Shown here: piece after piece, positions 37,341 to 44,913 of the stretch | Numbering within the stretch: the first letter of the stretch is position 1 | How the letters are laid out: every line of letters begins with the position of its first letter | NCBI GenBank assembly: GCA_028288125.1 | Contig: JAQBOH010000078.1 | Location: 1 to 61,703, forward strand | DNA from: Mucilaginibacter sp. | GTDB taxonomy: Bacteria > Bacteroidota > Bacteroidia > Sphingobacteriales > Sphingobacteriaceae | DNA length: 61,703 bases | Direction: 5' to 3' | The notes under the pieces: generated by a model | What the model was told of the DNA's origin: nothing | Databases searched by the model: none | The model's input: the letters and a program-made list of their open reading frames with translations, nothing else | Made by a program: the position numbers and the translations under genes

Positions 37341-38234
37341 TCACTTCACCGGCTCGATAAATATCTGTTTGATACGTGGGAATTCCTTTTGAATGGTTTT
37401 TGAAAGTCGTTCAATAGCATCGGTTATTTGGGCCGTGGTCAGGTTTTCTTTAAAAACAGTGTTCAGTTGCAGGATCACCTCTTCGGGGCCCATATACATC
37501 GAGAAATGCTTTTTTACTTTTATTACCGCCTCGTCGGCCCGGGCCAGGGCCATTACTTTCCGCAGCGTTCTTCTGCTTGTGGTTTCGCCCATTAATAAGC
37601 TTTTGCTTTCACTGACAAGCAAGCCGGATATAATAACCATCACTACGCCGATGACCATCGAAGCACCTCCATCATAGTATGGGTTATGCAAAATCCTCGC
37701 TAAATATACGCCGAAAAAAGCGATGATAAGGCCCAGCATATCGCCAACATCACCAAGCAACACAATAAAAGTTGAGGGATCTTTGCTTTCGGTAACCGCT
37801 TTCAGGAAAGGTTTGTCGCCGCGCTGTTTGTTAAACGCTTTTAATGCACTTATTAACGATACCAAAGTAAAAAGAAACGCTATGCCAAGTATGCTGTAAT
37901 TCCAGGCCTGACTTCCTTCTAATGCGGGTTGTTTTAACCGCAGCAGGCCTTCGTAAAATGAAATGCATCCACCAAGAATGAAAATAACCAGTGAAACGAT
38001 AAACGACCAGAAGTACAATTCTTTGCCGTATCCGAACGGACGATCATAGTCTGGCTTTTTTTTGCTGGTTACGATACCCCAGATCAGTAAAAGCTGGCTT
38101 ATAGCATCGATAACCGAATGTATCCCTTCCGACACCATGGAAGAACTTCCCGTAAACGCCGCCGCTACAAATTTGGAGATAGCGATAGCGATATCAACTA
38201 CTAAGGAAATATAAATAAACAGCCTGGATTTCAC
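37341..38234 (-). CDS. Cation diffusion facilitator family transporter
   Basis: A 297-residue protein with five or six membrane helices and the SEGIHSVIDAISQLLL motif (His and Asp of the transport site) in its second helix. It also has YFWSFIVSLVIFILGGCISFYEG and a C-terminal cytoplasmic domain of about 90 residues (AVIKVKKHFSMYMGPEEVILQL). It looks closer to the SLC30A9-like branch than to CzcD. The likely substrates are Zn, Co or Mn with proton exchange. Translation appears to start at GTG; the in-frame stop just upstream belongs to the toxin-gene remnant. Confidence 0.9.
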   Translation of the reverse strand: MKSRLFIYISLVVDIAIAISKFVAAAFTGSSSMVSEGIHSVIDAISQLLLIWGIVTSKKKPDYDRPFGYGKELYFWSFIVSLVIFILGGCISFYEGLLRLKQPALEGSQAWNYSILGIAFLFTLVSLISALKAFNKQRGDKPFLKAVTESKDPSTFIVLLGDVGDMLGLIIAFFGVYLARILHNPYYDGGASMVIGVVMVIISGLLVSESKSLLMGETTSRRTLRKVMALARADEAVIKVKKHFSMYMGPEEVILQLNTVFKENLTTAQITDAIERLSKTIQKEFPRIKQIFIEPVK

Positions 38235-38246
38235 CCCTTTTATTGA

Positions 38247-38450
38247 TTACGACTCTCCGGAAAGTCTCAATACCTCATCGACTAGCTTTTTATCAAATCG
38301 GAATAATTGTTCTTGCAACTCCCGGATAACTTGTTTAACCGAAACAATCGCACCTTTGTTTTTAGCAATAATCAAAACCTTAAGCGTTCCGATAATAGTT
38401 ACGTTTAAATCTTGTGCAATTCGCCGGTCTTTCTTCTCTTCTAATCTGTC
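38247..38450 (-). pseudogene. C-terminal remnant of a DUF3368 (PIN-like, VapC-type) toxin gene
   Basis: An open frame without a start codon encodes about 67 residues resembling the C-terminal half of DUF3368 toxins: LEEKKDRRIAQDLNVTIIGT, then LKVLIIAKNKGAIVSVKQVI, then FDKKLVDEVLRLSGES and a stop. The expected N-terminal PIN half with its catalytic aspartates is absent. The frame instead runs into the 3' end of the helicase gene in another reading frame (10-base overlap). No UPF0175-type antitoxin gene is next to it. I read it as the decayed remains of a toxin-antitoxin locus; the family assignment is by pattern recognition only. Confidence 0.6.
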
Positions 38451-39862
38451 CCGCCGCCCACAAAAAACTTCTCATTGAAATTAACCAGGAACAGTTCGCT
38501 CGTCGCGCGTGTGCAGGCGGTATAAAACCAGCGTAAAAAATCAGTGTTCACCATTTCTTCGGTAAGGTAGCCCTGGTCCACAAACACGGCATCCCATTGG
38601 CCGCCCTGGGCCTTATGGCAAGTTATGGCCCAGGCAAATTTTACCTGTAAGGCGTTGTAGTATGGATTTAGCTTCAATTCGTTCCATTTGGCGCGCTTGT
38701 TGGGGATATGGTCGTAGTCCTTCATCACTTCCAGGTAAAATCTTTTCTGGTCTTCGTTTGGTAAGGCGGGCGCTTCGGTATAAAGCGTGTCCAATAATAT
38801 TTTACAATCCAGTACGGGGTCTTCGGCATAGTCGATAAATTCAAGCTGCACATCGGCAAACCGGAAACCATACATATCCTCGATGCGCCGTACCTTTTTT
38901 ACGCGGGCAATATCTCCGTTGGCAATAAACCCCGTGCTTCCCTCTTCCTGGTCCTGCAGCCAGAAATAATTATTTTTGACTACCATCAGTTGGTCGCCGC
39001 CGGTCAGTTCTTCCTCGCGCAGCAATATCCGCCCGCGTATCTGCTTGTTATAGGCATTCGCGTTTTTATTCGAGCGGCAAACGATCAGGGTGTTGTCGGT
39101 ACCATATTTATTATAGGAATAATTAAGTCCCTCTTCCAGCACATCCCCGCCCATGCGGTAGATATCCTTATATCCCTTCGTAACTATCTGCGGCATATTA
39201 TTTTTTCCTTTCCGGATAATATCCCGCACACGGGTAACATTAAACAATATACCCGAATCCTTTTGCTGGCGCAGCACATCGGTCAGTTCAAAACTAAAAA
39301 TATCGAGCCCGAATTTCTTTTTCATAAAGGCCGCGTCCAATGCCGGGCTATCGTCCGACCCTACCGGCGGCAACTGGGCCGTATCGCCAACCAGCATCAG
39401 CTTACAGTTTTTGGTGTTGTACACGTAGTTCACCAGGTCGTACAGCAATGATGCCCGGTGATTCAAGCCGATCTCATCCGAGATCATCGACGCTTCGTCA
39501 ACGATAAACAGCGTATTATCATTCAGGTTATCTCCCAGCAGGAAACCTTCATCCACATTCAGCGCCGACTTTTTCCGGTATATTTTTTTATGAATGGTAA
39601 AAGCCTTCCTTCCCGAATAGGAAGTGATCACTTTGGCCGCCCGGCCTGTAGGCGCCAGCAACACCGATTTAAAATTATAATTGCGCAGCGCTTTTACCAG
39701 CGCGCCCAGCACCGTGGTTTTCCCTGTGCCGGCATATCCTTTTAAAATAAAACATTCATCGCCGTCATCGCTTATCAAAAATGAATGCAGTTTGTCAAAC
39801 AGTTCAAGCTGCTGCGGGGTGGCCTCGTGCGGGAATGCTTTTTGGATATGATCTGCTGACAC
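38441..39862 (-). CDS. RecD/Dda-like ATP-dependent DNA helicase
   Basis: A 473-residue superfamily 1B helicase. Walker A is LKGYAGTGKTTVLGAL at about residues 41-56 and Walker B is FIVDEASMISDE. Motif III is LMLVGDTAQLPPVGS. The C-terminal UvrD_C_2-like part reads FAWAITCHKAQGGQWDAVFV and WFYTACTRATSELFLV. It resembles the short Dda-type helicases common in Bacteroidota rather than full-length RecD. Translation begins at GTG, with a TACATTTG element only 4 nt upstream. The 3' end overlaps the decayed toxin frame. Confidence 0.93.
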   Translation of the reverse strand: MSADHIQKAFPHEATPQQLELFDKLHSFLISDDGDECFILKGYAGTGKTTVLGALVKALRNYNFKSVLLAPTGRAAKVITSYSGRKAFTIHKKIYRKKSALNVDEGFLLGDNLNDNTLFIVDEASMISDEIGLNHRASLLYDLVNYVYNTKNCKLMLVGDTAQLPPVGSDDSPALDAAFMKKKFGLDIFSFELTDVLRQQKDSGILFNVTRVRDIIRKGKNNMPQIVTKGYKDIYRMGGDVLEEGLNYSYNKYGTDNTLIVCRSNKNANAYNKQIRGRILLREEELTGGDQLMVVKNNYFWLQDQEEGSTGFIANGDIARVKKVRRIEDMYGFRFADVQLEFIDYAEDPVLDCKILLDTLYTEAPALPNEDQKRFYLEVMKDYDHIPNKRAKWNELKLNPYYNALQVKFAWAITCHKAQGGQWDAVFVDQGYLTEEMVNTDFLRWFYTACTRATSELFLVNFNEKFFVGGGTD

Positions 39863-39866
39863 TTTA

Positions 39867-39874
39867 CAAATGTA
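39867..39874 (-). promoter_or_regulatory. Putative -7 element abutting the helicase start
   Basis: TACATTTG on the minus strand, 4 nt before the GTG start codon. Confidence 0.35.
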
Positions 39875-39963
39875 ATTTATTGAATGATTTAAGTTAATAT
39901 TTTCGTAGCGATGGGTTTTAAACCCATCGCTACACGGGCATATATATTTCTATCAAAATATAT

Positions 39964-39971
39964 TACTTTTG
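39964..39971 (+). promoter_or_regulatory. Putative -7 element of the DUF3822 gene
   Basis: TACTTTTG, 9 nt before the ATG. Confidence 0.35.
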
Positions 39972-39980
39972 CGATACTGC

Positions 39981-40799
39981 ATGAGCGAGGAGAATAACCA
40001 TAACAATTATCACGATAATAACTTTAACCTGAACGAAGCGCCGGGTTATACTTTACTGCTGCAGGTTGGGGCCGCTTCATTCGATTATGCTATTGTGCAC
40101 GAAAACCGGCTGCTGGTATATGTTCAAAACACCTCCATTGATGAGCTTGTGAATCCAAAACATCTAAAAAGCCTGCTATCTGCAAATTATAAAAAAGTGG
40201 TAATTGGCTTGCCAGCCGTGGGGTTAACGCTTATACCAAATAGCTTATACAGCGATGAACGCGCTGCCGCCTACGCCCGGTTCCTTGATGTTGGCGAAAA
40301 TGAGAAGGCGCTGGTACAGCCGTTGGACAACGAAAACAAAATCATTTATAAAACCAGCGCCGCCACTGTTTCGGCGGTTGAGAAATTCGGCCTGCAAAAT
40401 GCGGTGTATGCTGCCAAAGGCTGGGTTAAAACAGTTGCTGACAGCGATCCGGCTAACGAAAACTTATATCTCGAACTAGGAAATGAGAAAGTTCATTTCT
40501 TATATTTCTTATCAGGAAAATTACAGTTTTACAATACGTTTGAATTTAAAAACCCCGACGAGCTGGCATACTTCGCAGCATTAGTGTGCGAGGAACTCCA
40601 TTTAAGCGCACAGGATACCACCCTTATTTTAAGCGGAAATGTATCTGCCGGGGATGCGCAGGTAAGCCGGTTAAAAGACTTCTATCCAAAAGTTGAATTG
40701 AATAACCTCCGGGTTGTGGAATTACCCGGCCAGGTTGCGCCTCATAAAATCCTGTCGCTCGCGGCATTATCATTATGCGAATCATCGGAGGAGCTTTAA
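39981..40799 (+). CDS. DUF3822 family protein
   Basis: A 272-residue cytoplasmic protein of a family I associate with Bacteroidota. Its fold probably resembles an actin/hexokinase-like ATPase (YTLLLQVGAASFDYAIVHENRLLVY at the start; LNAVYAAKGWVKTVAD and ENLYLELGNEKVHFLYFL in the middle). The function is unknown. I start at this ATG, not the TTG four codons earlier. It overlaps rsmD by 25 bases and heads a probable operon with rsmD and nudK. Confidence 0.85.
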   Translation: MSEENNHNNYHDNNFNLNEAPGYTLLLQVGAASFDYAIVHENRLLVYVQNTSIDELVNPKHLKSLLSANYKKVVIGLPAVGLTLIPNSLYSDERAAAYARFLDVGENEKALVQPLDNENKIIYKTSAATVSAVEKFGLQNAVYAAKGWVKTVADSDPANENLYLELGNEKVHFLYFLSGKLQFYNTFEFKNPDELAYFAALVCEELHLSAQDTTLILSGNVSAGDAQVSRLKDFYPKVELNNLRVVELPGQVAPHKILSLAALSLCESSEEL

Positions 40800-41314
40800 A
40801 GGGATTGCGGCTTAACCCGCCGAAAAATCTGCCCGTACGTCCAACCACCGATATGGCGAAGGAGGCACTGTTCAATATCCTCCTCAACCAGGTTGATTTT
40901 GATCGACTCCTCGTGCTCGACCTCTTCAGCGGAACAGGGAATATCTCATTGGAATTTGCCTCCCGTGGCGCCGAAAAAGTAGTGTCGGTTGACCGGAGCA
41001 TTCAATGCGTACATTACCTGAAAGATACGGCCCGCCAGCATAAGCTGGAACAAATACAGGTTTTCAAGGACGATGTATTCAAATACCTGCAGCTGGAAAC
41101 CGACCAGTTCGATCTTATTTTTGCCGACCCGCCATACGACCTTAACCGCATACCCGAAATTCCCAAAATAATCTTCGATAAAAACCTGCTGGTTCCCGGC
41201 GGATTGTTAATTGTTGAACACCAATCCCTGCAAAATTTAAGCAACCATTCAACATTCGTCGAACAGCGAAAATATGGGCACTCATCGTTTTCCTTTTTTA
41301 AAGCCACCTCTTAG
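40775..41314 (+). CDS. rsmD: 16S rRNA (guanine(966)-N(2))-methyltransferase
   Basis: A 179-residue class I SAM-dependent methylase that modifies G966 of 16S rRNA on the assembling small subunit. The N-terminal MRIIGGALKGLRLNPP pattern is diagnostic, with RPTTDMAKEALFNIL. The SAM site is DLFSGTGNISLEFASRGA and the catalytic motif is FADPPYDL. It overlaps the preceding gene, so translational coupling is likely; nudK follows after 17 bases. The same DUF3822-RsmD pairing is, to my knowledge, common in Bacteroidota. Confidence 0.94.
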   Translation: MRIIGGALKGLRLNPPKNLPVRPTTDMAKEALFNILLNQVDFDRLLVLDLFSGTGNISLEFASRGAEKVVSVDRSIQCVHYLKDTARQHKLEQIQVFKDDVFKYLQLETDQFDLIFADPPYDLNRIPEIPKIIFDKNLLVPGGLLIVEHQSLQNLSNHSTFVEQRKYGHSSFSFFKATS

Positions 41315-41331
41315 ACTTTGTAAAAATTGCT

Positions 41332-41916
41332 ATGTCAACTGAAAAAGTAAGAAACTTAGATATCGAAATACTTTCGGACAACTGGTACGTGCTACGAAAA
41401 GTTAAATATGAATTCCTCGGTAACGACGGTAAATGGCAGCATTTAACCCGCGAAGCTTACGACCGCGGAAACGGCGCAACCATTCTCCTCTACAATAAAG
41501 TTTCAAAAACGATAATTTTAACCCGGCAGTTCCGTATACCTACCTATTTAAACGGCAATAAAGATGGTTACCTGATCGAGTGCTGTGCTGGTTTGCTGGA
41601 TAAGGATAACGCCGAGGACTGTATCAGGAAGGAAACTGAAGAGGAAACAGGCTATAAGGTTTCACACGTAAAAAAAGTATTTGAAGCCTATATGTCGCCC
41701 GGTTCTGTAACGGAGATATTATATTTTTTTGTGGCAGAATACAGCAAAGACATGAAAATAAGCGAGGGCGGCGGCGCACATGATGAGCATGAAAATATCG
41801 AGGTGCTTGAACTGTCTTTCAGCGATGCGCTCGACATGATTAAAACCGGGGAAATAAAGGATGCAAAAACAATAATGCTGCTGCAATATGCGCAGATCAA
41901 TAACATATTGGCCTAG
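41332..41916 (+). CDS. nudK: Nudix hydrolase, GDP-mannose pyrophosphatase type
   Basis: A 194-residue NudK/ADP-sugar pyrophosphatase-like enzyme. The opening LDIEILSDNWYVLRKVKYEF and TREAYDRGNGATILLYN match NudK. The Nudix box is AGLLDKDNAEDCIRKETEEETGY (Glu residues at the metal site), preceded by the substrate loop RQFRIPTYLNGN. It hydrolyses GDP-mannose or similar nucleotide sugars. It is probably in one transcript with rsmD. Confidence 0.9.
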   Translation: MSTEKVRNLDIEILSDNWYVLRKVKYEFLGNDGKWQHLTREAYDRGNGATILLYNKVSKTIILTRQFRIPTYLNGNKDGYLIECCAGLLDKDNAEDCIRKETEEETGYKVSHVKKVFEAYMSPGSVTEILYFFVAEYSKDMKISEGGGAHDEHENIEVLELSFSDALDMIKTGEIKDAKTIMLLQYAQINNILA

Positions 41917-41965
41917 TGGATTAAACGGCGTAAAGTCCTTACCTTTACAATCCAATTCTACCCTT

Positions 41966-43015
41966 ATGAAAAAGTTATTTCTGGCCGTTTTACTGGCTGT
42001 CGTTTTCTTTGCTTTTGCATCCTGGTCGGCCGTTAAAAACGACACCATCGCCATTGGCGAACAACCGCAAATAGCCATGGATACCAGGGGTATGGTCCGG
42101 GTAGTATTCGGTCAAAAAGATAAAATATTTTGCGCCACATCCAAGGATAAAGGCGCCACGTTTTCGCAGCCTGTATTAGTTGCCGAAATCCCAAAAATGC
42201 ACCTCGGCATGTCGCGCGGGCCGCAACTGGCAACCTCTGCAAATTACTCGATTATTACTGCACAGGACCAATCAGGTACCATTCACTGGTACAGGCTTGA
42301 TCATTCGTCAGGTGAATGGAAGTCAATGGGCGCCATCAATGACCTTAAAGGCTCGGCTCCCGAAGGGTTAATGGGTGTCTCGGCGGATAAAAAAGATAAT
42401 TTTTACGCAGTATGGCTGGATACGCGCGCCGGCGGTGGCAATAACATTTTCTTCTCGTCGCTATCAAATAACTCAACTACATGGTCAAAAAACCGGCTGG
42501 TTTATCAATCTCCGGATAAATTGGTATGCGGATGTTGCAAGCCAAATATCGCGGTTAACGGTGCAGAGGTGGCTATCATGTTCAGGAATTGGCTGAATGG
42601 TTCACGCGACTTGTACGTTTTAAAGTCGATGAACGGCGGCGCCACTTTTGCCGCAGCCCAAAAATTGGGACTGGATACCTGGAAGCTTAACGCCTGCCCG
42701 ATGGACGGCGGCGGAATCATCGTTGATGGTTCGGCTATACGTACCACCTGGCAGCGCAAAGGCGAAGTGTTTTATGCAGAGCCGGGCAAACCCGAAGTAT
42801 TGATCGGCAAGGGGCGAAACTCAAGTATCGCAGGTGATGGCGTTAACGCGGTGATAACATTTCACAACAACGACACGGTTAAGATGATTCAACTCAAAAA
42901 CAAACGCGAAACGGCCATCGGCACGGGGAGCTATCTAAAATCACTTGTATTGCCCGGCAATAAAACTCTTTGTGTTTGGGAGGACGACAAGAAAATTAAA
43001 TTCAGAAGAATTTAG
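41966..43015 (+). CDS. Exported beta-propeller-like (sialidase-fold) protein with CGCC motif
   Basis: A 349-residue protein with a signal peptide (MKKLFLAVLLAVVFFAFASW). It has BNR/sialidase-like repeats with Asp-box-like strands (ATSKDKGATFSQPVLV, LKSMNGGATFAAAQKLG). The CGCC motif at residues 188-191 (DKLVCGCCKPNI) is striking and could bind metal or form disulphides. Catalytic sialidase residues are not evident. It is the first gene before the permease, with 121 bases between. Exported relatives near copper genes are annotated as sialidase-like, so a metal-related periplasmic role is inferred. A longer frame overlapping nudK exists but lacks a signal. Confidence 0.8.
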   Translation: MKKLFLAVLLAVVFFAFASWSAVKNDTIAIGEQPQIAMDTRGMVRVVFGQKDKIFCATSKDKGATFSQPVLVAEIPKMHLGMSRGPQLATSANYSIITAQDQSGTIHWYRLDHSSGEWKSMGAINDLKGSAPEGLMGVSADKKDNFYAVWLDTRAGGGNNIFFSSLSNNSTTWSKNRLVYQSPDKLVCGCCKPNIAVNGAEVAIMFRNWLNGSRDLYVLKSMNGGATFAAAQKLGLDTWKLNACPMDGGGIIVDGSAIRTTWQRKGEVFYAEPGKPEVLIGKGRNSSIAGDGVNAVITFHNNDTVKMIQLKNKRETAIGTGSYLKSLVLPGNKTLCVWEDDKKIKFRRI

Positions 43016-43108
43016 GTTAGCATATTTTGAAGATGTCTGATTGAAAACGGTACAAAATTTTGTAAATCATTTCCAAAATTCTGTAAATCCGCAGCCCGGT
43101 ATAAGATG

Positions 43109-43116
43109 TAAATTTG
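43109..43116 (+). promoter_or_regulatory. Putative -7 element of the metal island permease
   Basis: TAAATTTG, 20 nt before the permease start. Confidence 0.35.
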
Positions 43117-43136
43117 TATTACTAAAATGATCTGTC

Positions 43137-44282
43137 ATGAGCGTAATAACAAAGATTTTATCAGAGCTGGCCCACATGGTCTGGGATATTTACTGTGGAC
43201 TGGCACTGGGTTTTATTCTATCATCCCTCATCAGGGCATTTGTTTCCACGGAAAGTATTTCTTCGAGACTGGGCAAAGATTCTGTAACAGCCGTTAGTCT
43301 CTCCACCCTTTTTGGCGCTATATCTTCTTCCTGCTCGTACGCGGCCGCGTCAATGGCCCGTACACTGCTCATTAAAGGCGCAACCTGGTCAAACGCCGTT
43401 ACTTTTATGGTGGCCAGCACCAACCTCGTATTTGAAATATTTATCGTTATCGTGTCGCTGCTGGGTTGGGCATTTTTTGGCGGCGAGGTCATCGGCGGTT
43501 TATTTTTTATTATCATTTCGGCCATATTGATCAGCCGGTTCTTCCCTTCAAAAGTAAAAGATGAGGCCAAAGCGCATATTGCTGCGTCTGAAGGTAAAAA
43601 TTCCAACGACCCGCATGCACATCATAACATGGAAAGCTCCTGTTGCCACCATAATATGAAGATGGACATGACGGCCGGTAATACAAAAAAGTCTAATTTG
43701 TTGGAGAAGCTAAAAACTGCCAGCGGCCATTTTTATATGGATGTGACAATGGTCGGACGGGATATTCTGATCGGCCTTGTGGTGGCGTCTGTTTTAATGG
43801 TAGTGGTGCCCGATGCCTTTTGGAAAGGCTTATTTTTAAGCGGCAACAGTACGCTGCCCCATTTCGTGATATTAAGCTGGAACGCGATGGTCGGTATCCT
43901 GGTTGCCATTTTTGCCTTTGTTTGCTCGGTGGGCAACATTGTTATGGCTGCCGTGTTATGGCAGGGCGGTATCTCCTTTGGCGGGGTAATCGCATTTATC
44001 CTTTCCGACCTGGTGACGATCCCAATGCTCATGGTATTCCGTAACTATTATGGAAACAAAGCTATGTGGTATCTATTGGCTATTTTGGTAGTAAGCATTT
44101 TCTTCACCTCGCTTTTCCTTGACTATTCCTTTGCTGCACTGCACTGGATACCAAAAGCGCATACCAGCGGAATGCAAATGACAAACGCGCATTTTCAATG
44201 GAACTATCAAACCTGGCTGAACCTGTTTTTTATCCCGGTGTCGGTTTATTATTTCTTCGCCGGAAAAAAGGCAATGAAATAA
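43137..44282 (+). CDS. ArsP/YraQ-family permease with His/Cys/Met-rich loop
   Basis: A 381-residue polytopic permease of the PF03773 (ArsP_1, YraQ) type. The two repeat halves are visible: AISSSCSYAAASMARTLLIKGATW at about 61-84, and FVCSVGNIVMAAVLWQGGISFGG later. Between them is a loop with DPHAHHNMESSCCHHNMKM (residues about 158-176), a dense metal-binding cluster. ArsP itself exports methylarsenicals; YraQ-type proteins are uncharacterised. The loop suggests transport or sensing of soft or borderline metals, likely copper. It shares an island with the HMA-AraC regulator and Met-rich barrel. Confidence 0.9.
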   Translation: MSVITKILSELAHMVWDIYCGLALGFILSSLIRAFVSTESISSRLGKDSVTAVSLSTLFGAISSSCSYAAASMARTLLIKGATWSNAVTFMVASTNLVFEIFIVIVSLLGWAFFGGEVIGGLFFIIISAILISRFFPSKVKDEAKAHIAASEGKNSNDPHAHHNMESSCCHHNMKMDMTAGNTKKSNLLEKLKTASGHFYMDVTMVGRDILIGLVVASVLMVVVPDAFWKGLFLSGNSTLPHFVILSWNAMVGILVAIFAFVCSVGNIVMAAVLWQGGISFGGVIAFILSDLVTIPMLMVFRNYYGNKAMWYLLAILVVSIFFTSLFLDYSFAALHWIPKAHTSGMQMTNAHFQWNYQTWLNLFFIPVSVYYFFAGKKAMK

Positions 44283-44343
44283 GCCTTGCCGATTTTAACT
44301 TTAAACAAAATGTATTAAAGTTATATTTAATGAGCGCAGATAA

Positions 44344-44907
44344 ATGAGAATAGCTATTAAAAATATGGTTTGCGACCGTTGTATGATGGTCGTAAAACAG
44401 CAATTGGAAACCCTGGGATTCCGGACGGACGAAGTGGTGCTGGGCAGCGCGGTGATACATCCTGAACTAGGTGCCGAACAATTAAGCGCAATAGGGTCCG
44501 CTTTAAAAGTTGTCGGTTTTGAATTGATTGACAACGAAAAAAACCGCCTGGTTGAGCGGATCAAAAATCTTATCGTTGAAAAGATACATTATACCGACCT
44601 CTCCGATACACATATTAACTTTTCGACCCATCTGGCAGATACCTTGCAGAAAGATTATGCTTCCCTGAGCCGGATGTTTTCGGAATCTGAAGATATAACC
44701 ATTGAGAAATTCATCATTCAGCAAAAGATCGGAAAAGTTAAAGAATTGCTCGAATACGGCGAACTGAATATGAACGAGATCGCCTGGAAAATGGGCTATA
44801 GCAGCAGCGCGCACTTGTCGGCACAATTTAAAAGTATAACAGGGATAACGCCAAGCCAGTTTAAATCATCAGAACAAGGCAGCCGCAAACCCATTGATAA
44901 AATATAG
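44344..44907 (+). CDS. HMA-like metal-binding domain fused to AraC-family regulator
   Basis: A 187-residue protein. Residues 1-65 resemble a heavy-metal-associated (HMA) ferredoxin fold, with the CxxC metal site as MVCDRC (Cys10, Cys13) and a closing VGFELIDN strand. The C-terminal half (about 70-175) is an AraC helix-turn-helix pair: LSRMFSESEDITIEKFIIQQ and EIAWKMGYSSSAHLSAQFKS, ending ITPSQFK. This puts a metal sensor and DNA-binding domain on one chain; most likely it senses Cu(I) or a similar ion and controls its neighbours. It lies 62 bases after the permease and 6 before the barrel gene. Confidence 0.88.
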   Translation: MRIAIKNMVCDRCMMVVKQQLETLGFRTDEVVLGSAVIHPELGAEQLSAIGSALKVVGFELIDNEKNRLVERIKNLIVEKIHYTDLSDTHINFSTHLADTLQKDYASLSRMFSESEDITIEKFIIQQKIGKVKELLEYGELNMNEIAWKMGYSSSAHLSAQFKSITGITPSQFKSSEQGSRKPIDKI

Positions 44908-44913
44908 TCTGTT

